Positions 1-8,704 of a stretch of DNA of 64,000 nucleotides are shown piece by piece; the stretch's first letter is position 1; each line of letters opens with the position of its first letter. The notes below the pieces were generated by a model, which did not search any database, was not told the origin of the DNA, and saw nothing but the letters and a program-made list of their open reading frames with translations. This stretch comes from Nitrospina sp052156635 (GTDB taxonomy: Bacteria > Nitrospinota > Nitrospinia > Nitrospinales > Nitrospinaceae), in the NCBI RefSeq assembly GCF_052156635.1, contig NZ_JBQKUO010000004.1:310001-374000 (forward strand), written 5' to 3'. The position numbers were made by a program, and so were the translations under genes.

Positions 1-219
1 TTTGACGAGTTCAATGACCGCGTCCTGGAACACAACGGCCGGGCCACATACAGCGATCCCTGCAAATGCTGGGGTCTGTCGTTCGACTTCATCCGCCGCC
101 GCAACATCAACCTCAACGTCAACCAGGCGGAAACGAAAATGCTGCTCAGCATCGAACTGCGGGGGCTTGCCGACTTTGATGGATCACGCGGCGAGACTTT
201 TATCCACCGCGGGTTTTGA
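1..219 (+). CDS. C-terminal fragment of an unknown protein
   Basis: Frame 1 is open from the first base to the TGA at 217-219 and encodes 72 residues that end in GETFIHRGF. The fragment has an ordinary mixed composition with no membrane segment, and contains one close cysteine pair (CKC) near residue 17. The start lies outside the window. It stops 26 bases before the pyrE start, so the two genes could be co-transcribed. I do not recognise the family. Confidence 0.55.
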   Translation, partial: FDEFNDRVLEHNGRATYSDPCKCWGLSFDFIRRRNINLNVNQAETKMLLSIELRGLADFDGSRGETFIHRGF

Positions 220-245
220 TTCAATCTCAATGGAGGATCCGTTCC

Positions 246-887
246 TTGAAGTACTGGAAAAACATCGCCCGTGTGGCGCTCGACATCGGTGCCATCCGCA
301 TCAATCCGGATGAGCCTTTCACCTGGGCATCCGGCTACCGCATGCCGGTTTACAATGACAACCGCCTGCTCCTGGGTGAACCCAAGCACCGGTTTCTCAT
401 TGCGGAATCGATGCAGGAAATTATCGAGAGAGATCAGGTCCCGGTCGATTGCATTGCGGGAACCGCCACCGCGGGCATTCCGCATGCAACCACCCTGGCC
501 AACATGATGGAACTTCCTCTGGTATACGTTCGCCCCTCCAGCAAAGGGCATGGACTGCAAAACCAGATCGAGGGCATCCTGGAGCCGGGCCAGGAAGTGG
601 TGGTGATCGAGGATCTGGTATCCACGGGAGGCAGCGCATTGAAAGCGGTGGAAGCGCTGCGTGCCGCCGGCGCACGGGTGGCCCACTGCCTGTGCATCTT
701 CAGTTACGGATTCGAGTCGGCCCGGGCCGCCTTTGAGGCCGCCGACTGCCAGCTCCACACCCTTCTCACCTTTCCCGACCTGGTGGCTTTTGCGGAAGAA
801 AACGGGCGAATCGACGCCGGCCAGAAAGCGCTTCTGGAGGCCTGGTATGAGAACCCTTTTGAATGGGCCGCCCAAAACAAACGCTGA
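246..887 (+). CDS. pyrE: Orotate phosphoribosyltransferase
   Basis: PyrE transfers the phosphoribosyl group of PRPP to orotate to give OMP, the fifth step of pyrimidine synthesis, in the cytosol. The 213-residue product carries the family's PRPP-binding loop VVVIEDLVSTGGS at residues 118-130 and a conserved early segment GAIRI...FTWASGYRMPVY. The start is chosen at TTG 246 because GGAGG at 232-236 lies nine bases upstream. An in-frame TTG at 216 would overlap the preceding stop and has no such site. Length is normal for the family. The next gene has its own promoter, so the transcript probably ends between them. Confidence 0.93.
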   Translation: MKYWKNIARVALDIGAIRINPDEPFTWASGYRMPVYNDNRLLLGEPKHRFLIAESMQEIIERDQVPVDCIAGTATAGIPHATTLANMMELPLVYVRPSSKGHGLQNQIEGILEPGQEVVVIEDLVSTGGSALKAVEALRAAGARVAHCLCIFSYGFESARAAFEAADCQLHTLLTFPDLVAFAEENGRIDAGQKALLEAWYENPFEWAAQNKR

Positions 888-970
888 AACCCTCAAATCG
901 AAAAAACCTTTTTAGAAACATATACTTGCAAGGTTCCCACAATAAATGAAATCCGGGCCGGAATTTAGGA

Positions 971-999
971 TTGACAGGATAGGTGTTTGATAATAGTAT
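971..999 (+). promoter_or_regulatory. Putative sigma-70 promoter for the CODH-beta-family gene
   Basis: TTGACA at 971-976 and TAGTAT at 994-999 are separated by 17 bases. The same two hexamers at the same spacing precede nuoA at 56088. The rest of the 888-1149 gap is AT-rich leader with no open gene seen. Confidence 0.5.
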
Positions 1000-1149
1000 T
1001 TAAAGCTCATTTATTTTTGTCTTACCATCCTCTGCTCCAAAATTGCCACTTCCCGGTAGCAGAATATTTGAATAGACAACTAAAATTCTTTGGTAAGGTT
1101 CCAAAGACGGATTCCCTATAAGATATTTGTTTTTTGGAGGTTATTCAGA

Positions 1150-1863
1150 ATGCCAAAATTAGAGTTGGGCCCTGTAGGCCTGCTTCCGCCCTCTGCGGCC
1201 GCCATGGGTATTTTCCAGCCGGAAAAAGGTTCCCGCAAGCAACTGCTGGAAGGTGAACCGGTTGATGAGGATAAGGTCTATGAGACCGCAGCCGTCAAGC
1301 TGCTGACCCGGCGAAACCCGACCCTGTTTCCCGGACCGCAGATTATCTGGGGCTGGAACGAAGAAGCCCGGCACAAGGCGGAGCTGATTTTGAATTTCGT
1401 CAAGGAAGTTCCCGGAATGAACATCATTCCCATGCCGGACTACCGTCCCATCTATCCCAAAATCGATCCGGAAGCGGTGATCAATCCCTGTCACCCCAAC
1501 CTGACCGTTCTGCACAACAAGATTCACGTTTGTGTCCTCATCGGGGTGCATTGCCATTTTGCAAACATCACCCTGAAGATGATCCGGGCCAACACCCCCT
1601 GCTATACGCAGGCCTGGTGCGCGTACGACGGCCACGAAGATGCGTTGCTGTCCATCCGGGATACCGATTCGGACGTGATCCTCAAAATGACCGAGACCGT
1701 CAAGCGCGTGCGGCAGTCGCTGACCCCGTGGGCGGAAACCCCGGAAGGCAAGGAAGAGCTCGAAGAAATCGCCGCCATGAAAGCCAAGAACAAAGCCGAA
1801 GAAAAGGAAAGCGCGGTTCTGTTCAAAGGCGAGCTTTACGACGGGATTCAGGAAACGGAATAA
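1150..1863 (+). CDS. Carbon monoxide dehydrogenase beta subunit family protein (putative oxidoreductase accessory subunit)
   Basis: The 237-residue product resembles a family usually labelled 'carbon monoxide dehydrogenase beta subunit family', which in Hydrogenobacter- and Nitrospira-type organisms accompanies the multi-subunit pyruvate or 2-oxoglutarate:ferredoxin oxidoreductases of the reverse TCA cycle. Cysteines at residues 114, 128, 135, 151 and 157, and histidines around them (NPCHPN, HVCVLIGVHCHFAN), are clustered as in a metal-binding or partner-binding core; the C-terminus is charged and helical. ATG 1150 follows GGAGG at 1136-1140 by nine bases; the 60-base upstream extension lacks a ribosome site. 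The gene stands alone between a promoter and a terminator, with no oxidoreductase subunits beside it. The family assignment is from memory, and its biochemical role is inferred. Confidence 0.6.
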   Translation: MPKLELGPVGLLPPSAAAMGIFQPEKGSRKQLLEGEPVDEDKVYETAAVKLLTRRNPTLFPGPQIIWGWNEEARHKAELILNFVKEVPGMNIIPMPDYRPIYPKIDPEAVINPCHPNLTVLHNKIHVCVLIGVHCHFANITLKMIRANTPCYTQAWCAYDGHEDALLSIRDTDSDVILKMTETVKRVRQSLTPWAETPEGKEELEEIAAMKAKNKAEEKESAVLFKGELYDGIQETE

Positions 1864-1892
1864 GTTCCAGGCTGTTTTTCCACCGTACATCA

Positions 1893-1921
1893 AGGGCCCC
1901 GGATTCCGGGGCCCTTTTTTA
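1893..1921 (+). terminator. Rho-independent terminator
   Basis: A ten-pair GC-rich stem (GGGCCCCGGA with TCCGGGGCCC) is followed directly by a run of T. It ends the CODH-beta-family transcript. The rest of the 1864-2175 gap holds the dnaK promoter region. Confidence 0.9.
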
Positions 1922-2052
1922 TTGCCCTTTACTTCCTCCCCGCCCCCCTCAACCCGCTTGAAGAAAAAGCTTAAGTGTTTATTCTTTATAGGGTTAAAAA
2001 CAACTCATTACCTTTCACAAACCGGAAAAATGCTTTAAAAATCGCCATCCGG

Positions 2053-2076
2053 CTTGACTCCCCCCCACCCCCATCT
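2053..2076 (+). promoter_or_regulatory. Possible heat-shock-type promoter for dnaK
   Basis: CTTGAC at 2053-2058 and CCCCATCT at 2069-2076 match the two halves of the sigma-32 consensus, but only ten bases separate them, shorter than the usual 13-17. A sigma-70 reading (TTGACT at 2054 with TTATTA at 2076) is also possible. I saw no CIRCE inverted repeat (TTAGCACTC/GAGTGCTAA). Confidence 0.35.
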
Positions 2077-2175
2077 TATTAGACACCTAGCATCGGGGAG
2101 GAATTCTCAAAATCGCTTTAACCTTATATAAAATAAGTTGAAATAAATAACGCCAATTGGAAAGGAACTGCACCC

Positions 2176-4104
<1,929 letters not shown>

Positions 4105-4214
4105 AGGACACTCCCTCCCCCCACGCTCCCGGGTTTGACCGGGGTGCGGGGAATCCCTGTGCATTACATTTCAGGGATGTCGGAGGGAAATCCTCGAATA
4201 TCAATTTCCGGACC

Positions 4215-4256
4215 GGCGGGCGGCTCCTTTGGGAGTGTGCCCGCCTTCCGTTTTTT
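4215..4256 (+). terminator. Terminator-like hairpin between dnaK and grpE
   Basis: GGCGGGC (4215-4221) pairs with GCCCGCC (4239-4245), with an inner CTCC/GGAG stem, and a six-T run follows at 4251-4256. It lies inside the dnaK-grpE gap, so it could partly end dnaK transcripts and keep DnaK in excess of GrpE and DnaJ. Confidence 0.6.
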
Positions 4257-4269
4257 GATTTGAAAGCCC

Positions 4270-4884
4270 ATGAACGACTCAAACAGCAAACTGCCTGATT
4301 ACAGCGACCAGCCTCCTCCCAAATTCCAAGTCAGCGACCGACGCCATTGGGCGCTGGAAGAAGAAGCCATCGAGGAGGAAGAATCCCGAAAAGAACGCCT
4401 TCCCACTTACGTGGAACAGCTCCGCAAGGAAGCCGAGGAAAAAGACCAGAAGCTGAAGGAATACATTGCCGCCTACAAAAACAAAAGTGCGGAGAACGAT
4501 GAGTTCCGTCAGCGCCTGCAAAAAGAAAATGAAAGCCGGCTCGCTCAACTCAAGGCCGGACTGTTCAAACAACTTATCCCGATTTTGGACAACCTGAAAC
4601 GCGCGTCCAGCGCGGCGCAGTCCACCGGCGACTTCGAAAGCTTCAAGCAGGGCATCCACCTCATACTCTCCCAGTTTGAAAATGAACTCACCCAGCAGGG
4701 AATCGAACCCATCCCCGCAGTCGGACGCAAGCTCGATCCCAACACCGACGAGGTGTGCATGACCGTGGACACCGACGATCCGGAGCAGGATGGAATGGTG
4801 GTGGAAGAATTGGAACTCGGTTACCGGTTCCAGGAAAAGTTGCTGAAACCCGTTAAAGTGAAAGTGGCCAAACTCAAAAACTGA
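4270..4884 (+). CDS. grpE: Nucleotide exchange factor GrpE
   Basis: GrpE releases ADP from DnaK and resets its cycle. The 204-residue product has an acidic, disordered N-terminus, then a long charged coiled coil (about residues 25-95) and the C-terminal beta domain, with the family segments IPILDNLKRA (about 105-114) and EELELGYRFQEKLLKPVKVKV near the end. It starts 14 bases after the T run of the upstream hairpin and ends eight bases before the dnaJ ATG, so grpE and dnaJ are probably co-translated. Confidence 0.95.
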   Translation: MNDSNSKLPDYSDQPPPKFQVSDRRHWALEEEAIEEEESRKERLPTYVEQLRKEAEEKDQKLKEYIAAYKNKSAENDEFRQRLQKENESRLAQLKAGLFKQLIPILDNLKRASSAAQSTGDFESFKQGIHLILSQFENELTQQGIEPIPAVGRKLDPNTDEVCMTVDTDDPEQDGMVVEELELGYRFQEKLLKPVKVKVAKLKN

Positions 4885-4892
4885 AGGTGCTC

Positions 4893-5972
4893 ATGGTTAA
4901 ACGCGATTATTACGAGGTCCTCGAGGTTTCACGCGAAGCGTCCGAAGCCGAACTGAAAAAAGCTTACCGCCAGATGGCGCTCAAGTACCATCCGGATAAG
5001 AATCCCGGAGACAAGGAAGCTGAAGAGAAATTCAAGGAGGCCTCAGAGGCCTACGAGGTGCTCCGCGATGCGGAGAAGCGTCGTGTTTACGATCAATTCG
5101 GCCACGAGGGCCTGAAGGGCCAGGGCTTCGGAGGGTTCAACGGGTTCGAAGACATCTTTTCGACGTTCGGTGACATATTTGGAGACTTCTTCGGCGGGGG
5201 CCGGCAACGCACCGGCAACGACCTGCGTGCCGACGCCACCATCACTTTCGAGGAAGCGGCCTTCGGCGTGCAAAAGGAAATCGACGTGCGCAAGCACGTG
5301 ATCTGCCAGACCTGCAAGGGATCCCGTTGCAAACCGGGTACCACCCCCGAGCGATGCAATACCTGTCACGGCACCGGGCAGGTGGTGCGGTCACAGGGAT
5401 TCTTCAGCCTGTCCACGCCCTGCCCGCAGTGTCACGGGGCCGGCGAAATCGTCCGCGACCCCTGCTCCAACTGCCGCGGCGAAGGCGTGGTGGTGGACAA
5501 GAAATCCATCTCCGTCAACATTCCCGGTGGTGTGGACCACGGTTCCCGGTTACGCCTTCGGGGTGAAGGCGAAGCGGGACCCGGCCTGCCTCCCGGCGAC
5601 CTCTACGTATTCGTACATGTCAAGCCACACGAATTCTTCCACCGCGACGGCCAAAACATCCTTTGCCGGCTCAACCTCTCCGTTTCGCAGGCCGCGTTGG
5701 GCGCCGACATCGAAGTTCCGACGCTCGATGGGGGAACCAAGGTGATCAATGTTCCTGCCGGCACCCAGTCCGGAGAAACCTATCGCATCCATGGTGGAGG
5801 CATTCCCAACCTCCGCGGACCGGGGCACGGCGACCAGATCATACAGTTCTTCGTCGAAGTGCCGAAAAAGCTCAACAAGCGGCAGAAAGAACTGTTTCAG
5901 GAACTGGCGGAAATCGACGGCAAACCGGTGAAGGAAAAAATAAAAGGGTTCTTCGAAAAGCTGGGGCTTTGA
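4893..5972 (+). CDS. dnaJ: Chaperone DnaJ (Hsp40)
   Basis: DnaJ delivers substrates to DnaK and stimulates its ATPase. The 359-residue product has all class I parts: J domain with HPD at residues 33-35, a Gly/Phe-rich linker (about 70-105), a cysteine-rich zinc domain with four repeats (CQTCKGSR, CNTCHGTG, CPQCHGAG, CSNCRGEG) and two beta-sandwich domains. In the first zinc repeat the usual final Gly is Arg. ATG 4893 is preferred over the in-frame GTG at 4887 because AAGG precedes it at suitable spacing and MVKRDYYEVL is the family start. Confidence 0.97.
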   Translation: MVKRDYYEVLEVSREASEAELKKAYRQMALKYHPDKNPGDKEAEEKFKEASEAYEVLRDAEKRRVYDQFGHEGLKGQGFGGFNGFEDIFSTFGDIFGDFFGGGRQRTGNDLRADATITFEEAAFGVQKEIDVRKHVICQTCKGSRCKPGTTPERCNTCHGTGQVVRSQGFFSLSTPCPQCHGAGEIVRDPCSNCRGEGVVVDKKSISVNIPGGVDHGSRLRLRGEGEAGPGLPPGDLYVFVHVKPHEFFHRDGQNILCRLNLSVSQAALGADIEVPTLDGGTKVINVPAGTQSGETYRIHGGGIPNLRGPGHGDQIIQFFVEVPKKLNKRQKELFQELAEIDGKPVKEKIKGFFEKLGL

Positions 5973-6124
5973 GCGGTTCCTAAATTCCGAGTTCCAGATT
6001 AATTACCCTAAAATAGTGGAAAATGGTTTCCTTTTCCCCTTTTTCGCCGGATTTCACCCCATAATTATGGGTTCCCCCCGATTTTTCTTGTGGTCCAGTC
6101 CATCTATGTATATTTTTATAAGAA

Positions 6125-6147
6125 GCGGGACGTTCGAGGCGTCCCGC
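6125..6147 (+). other. Perfect eight-pair hairpin between dnaJ and the response regulator gene
   Basis: GCGGGACG (6125-6132) pairs with CGTCCCGC (6140-6147) around a seven-base loop. No strong T run follows immediately (CGCATTTCAGGCTTTT). It may end the chaperone transcript or lie in the leader of the next gene. The rest of the 5973-6201 gap shows nothing else I can name. Confidence 0.4.
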
Positions 6148-6201
6148 CGCATTTCAGGCTTTTAGAGGAGCCCTTATTAATCTCGATGGAGGAGACTCAT
6201 C

Positions 6202-6804
6202 ATGGACCACTCTATCCTTCTCATCGACGATGAAGAAATACTGCGCAAAACCCTGAGTGACGACCTTGAAGAAGAAGGCTTTCACGTCACCACAGCGGTC
6301 AATGGCGAGGAAGGACTGGAGCAGTTCAAGTCCCAGCACCCGGATTTAGTGATTGTAGACTTGATCATGGAGGGCATGAACGGCATTCAGGTTTCCCAGG
6401 AAATTAAAAAATTGCAACCGAATGCACCGGTCATGATTTTAACAGGGCACGGCACCCTGGAGTCGGCCATCGATGCGTTGAAATTGAAGGTGCAGGATTA
6501 CATCCTCAAACCCGTGAAGCGTGACGAGCTTCTTTCCAAAATCAACAATTGCCTTGATAAGTTGCTTCCCAGGCGGACTCTCAAAAATCGCAAACCCGCA
6601 TACAGTCAAAATCTGCAGCTGGAGAAAGTCGGGCTCACCAAGCGTCAACGGGAAGTGGCCAGTTTGGCCAGCCAGGGTTATAACGACGAGGAAATCGCAC
6701 AGGTTCTCAAAATCAGCGTGTTCACCGTTAAATTTCACCTTAAGAAGGCGTTCAAGAAACTGAACATCCATAAACGGGTGGAACTGATCCTGTCGTCCAA
6801 CTGA
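6202..6804 (+). CDS. Two-component response regulator, REC plus LuxR-type HTH
   Basis: This 200-residue cytosolic regulator has an N-terminal receiver domain with the acidic pair at residues 9-10, phospho-acceptor D53 (VDLIM), T81 (ILTGHG) and K103 (ILKPVK). A LuxR/FixJ-type helix-turn-helix follows at about 142-200 (LTKRQREVASLASQGYNDEE...VKFHL). The family becomes a DNA-binding transcription factor when phosphorylated. GGAGG lies nine bases ahead of the ATG. No histidine kinase is adjacent; the nearest one, at 19003-20622, is on the other strand and far away, so partner and targets are unknown. Confidence 0.9.
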   Translation: MDHSILLIDDEEILRKTLSDDLEEEGFHVTTAVNGEEGLEQFKSQHPDLVIVDLIMEGMNGIQVSQEIKKLQPNAPVMILTGHGTLESAIDALKLKVQDYILKPVKRDELLSKINNCLDKLLPRRTLKNRKPAYSQNLQLEKVGLTKRQREVASLASQGYNDEEIAQVLKISVFTVKFHLKKAFKKLNIHKRVELILSSN

Positions 6805-6859
6805 ATGAACCGAAGGCGTTCCGGGCCAGGCGGTAAAGGGTGGGTGTCCTGCTCTTCCT

Positions 6860-7060
6860 TCAGGAAAGTTGTACCTGTTCCGATTGTCTGTAAAAAAAGT
6901 TCTTCAACTGCTTGTGTTCATCGAGACGGACCCATGATTTGCCGTCCGCTGAAATTTTGTCGTCACCGTACAACTCGCCGCTTTTCACCGCACGCACCAC
7001 ACTCTGCTTTGGGAATTTGAACGGTTCGCGTGCCTGCCGCTGAATCAAAACGGTCTCCAT
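6860..7060 (-). CDS. Small protein of unknown function, GYF-like 'SADGKSW' motif
   Basis: The 66-residue product is basic and soluble. Its core VVRAVKSGELYGDDKISADGK, followed by SWVRLDEH, resembles the short GYF_2-like or 'question' domains of deltaproteobacterial signalling proteins, in which a surface loop reads 'DGKTWxPL'; that resemblance is from memory. Support for a real gene is strong: AAGGAGG stands seven bases upstream of the ATG, and a promoter (TTGCGC/TATCAT) lies at 7116-7143. It is convergent with the response regulator gene, with 55 bases between the stops. Confidence 0.65.
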   Translation of the reverse strand: METVLIQRQAREPFKFPKQSVVRAVKSGELYGDDKISADGKSWVRLDEHKQLKNFFYRQSEQVQLS

Positions 7061-7115
7061 CTGTCTTCCTCCTTCCCACGCCCGGGGCGTTCCCTTGTTT
7101 ACGTTGTGTTATTCC

Positions 7116-7143
7116 ATGATAACAAACCGACGCGCAGGCGCAA
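7116..7143 (-). promoter_or_regulatory. Putative promoter of the 66-residue gene
   Basis: On the minus strand TTGCGC (7138-7143) and TATCAT (7116-7121) are 16 bases apart, about 55 bases upstream of the ATG at 7060. Confidence 0.5.
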
Positions 7144-7164
7144 GCCCATATAAACATTGGGCTT
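7142..7164. other. Inverted repeat downstream of gltD
   Basis: AAGCCCA (7142-7148 region) and TGGGCTT pair around an AT-rich loop in the gap between gltD and the small gene. It could end gltBD transcription, but it overlaps the small gene's -35 box and has no clear T run on the minus strand. Confidence 0.3.
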
Positions 7165-7234
7165 GATATCTTTTTGGAGATTAAAAAAGGGTAATCGTTC
7201 AGGAAAATCGATACGGCCGGGCGGCCGCAAAGAA

Positions 7235-8704
7235 TCACATGTGTTCGCTGTGGGGCAGGAAAGTAAAGCCCATCAAATGCTGGTCCACACCACGTGCCGC
7301 TTCGCGCCCTTCGGCAATCGCCCATACCACCAGCGACTGTCCGCGGGCCATGTCTCCGGCCACGAACACACCGGGAACGTTGGTCATCTTGTTTTTGTCG
7401 CAGGCCACGTTGCCGCGGGCATCCAGCTCCAACCCCAGTTCCTTTACCAGCCCTTCGTGCACCGGGTGCACGAAACCCATCGCCAGCAGAACGAGATCGA
7501 CATCCAGCGTGAACTCGGATCCGGGAATCTCTTCCATCGGGCGCCGTCCGGTTTCGGGGACGGGGTCACCGAAGCGGATTTTCACGGCATGCACCTTTTT
7601 GAGTTTGCCGTTCTCGCCGGTGAACTTTTTGGTCAGGATGCTGTAGTCGGTAATTTTGCCGCCCGCTTCCTCATGTGAAGAACTGAGGCGCAGGGTCATC
7701 GGCCATTGCGGCCACGGGTTGTTGGGCGAGCGCTCGAGAGGAGGTTCGCTCAACAGTTCGAATTGATGAACCTTCTTCGCGCCCTGGCGAAGCGACGTAC
7801 CGAGGCAGTCGGAACCGGTATCGCCGCCACCGATGATCAGCACATTCTTGTCCTTCGCGGTGATGGTAATGTCATCCGGAACCGTGTCCCCTTCATTGCG
7901 CTTGTTCTGCTGAGGCAGGAAGTCCATCGCAAAGTGGACGCCGTCCAGGTCGCGCCCCTCCACCGGCAGGTCCCGCGGTTTTTCAGAGCCACAACACAGG
8001 ATGACCGAATCAAAATCCTCAACCAGTTTTTTGGCGGGAATGTCCCTGCCGATGTGCGCGTTGGTTTTGAAGATCACGCCTTCCTTTTCCATCAACTCCA
8101 GCCGCCGGTGCAGAACCGTTTTCTCCATCTTGAAATGCGGAATGCCGTACATGAGGAGGCCGCCGATGCGGTCGGCTTTCTCAAACACCGTCACCTCGTG
8201 CCCGGCGTGGTTCAATTGATCGGCGGCGGCGAGACCCGCGGGGCCGGACCCGACGATCGCCACCTTCTTGCCGGTACGCTGCTTCGGCGGGTTCGGGGCG
8301 ATATACCCTTGCTCAAAACCCTTTTCGGCGATGATCTCCTCGATATTGCGGATGGTCACCGCAGGTTCGTTGATGCCCAGGACACACGCCCCTTCGCACG
8401 GCGCGGGGCAGATGCGGCCGGTGAATTCGGGAAAGTTGTTGGTCTTGGTGAGGAGCGCCACCGCCTCTTCCCAGCGGTCGCGGTACACCATGTCGTTCCA
8501 GTCCGGGATGGCGTTACCCAGGGGACAACCCGTGTTGCTCTGGCAGAACGGCACTCCACAGTCCATGCACCGCGCTCCCTGCTCGCGGTACTTTTCCAGC
8601 GGAAACGGTTCGTAGATTTCCTTCTGGTCCTTGAGCCGTTCGGGAACCGGACGCGCCTTCGGCGTTTCGCGATTGATTTCCATGAAGCCTTTGAGCGCAC
8701 CCAT
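7235..8704 (-). CDS. gltD: Glutamate synthase (NADPH) small subunit
   Basis: GltD takes electrons from NAD(P)H via FAD and passes them through Fe-S centres to GltB for glutamate formation. The 489-residue product has the N-terminal cysteine groups CMDCGVPFC, CPLGN and CPAPCEGAC for the 4Fe-4S clusters, the FAD-binding GSGPAGLAAA motif near residue 152, the NAD(P)H-binding GGGDTG motif near residue 293, and a C-terminal FAD motif GVFVAGDMARGQSLVVWAI. Its ATG immediately follows the gltB stop, so the two are translationally coupled. Confidence 0.97.
   Translation of the reverse strand: MGALKGFMEINRETPKARPVPERLKDQKEIYEPFPLEKYREQGARCMDCGVPFCQSNTGCPLGNAIPDWNDMVYRDRWEEAVALLTKTNNFPEFTGRICPAPCEGACVLGINEPAVTIRNIEEIIAEKGFEQGYIAPNPPKQRTGKKVAIVGSGPAGLAAADQLNHAGHEVTVFEKADRIGGLLMYGIPHFKMEKTVLHRRLELMEKEGVIFKTNAHIGRDIPAKKLVEDFDSVILCCGSEKPRDLPVEGRDLDGVHFAMDFLPQQNKRNEGDTVPDDITITAKDKNVLIIGGGDTGSDCLGTSLRQGAKKVHQFELLSEPPLERSPNNPWPQWPMTLRLSSSHEEAGGKITDYSILTKKFTGENGKLKKVHAVKIRFGDPVPETGRRPMEEIPGSEFTLDVDLVLLAMGFVHPVHEGLVKELGLELDARGNVACDKNKMTNVPGVFVAGDMARGQSLVVWAIAEGREAARGVDQHLMGFTFLPHSEHM

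Noticed and set aside
1864..2175. CIRCE element for HrcA control of dnaK
   Set aside because: Searched by eye for TTAGCACTC and GAGTGCTAA; neither half is present.
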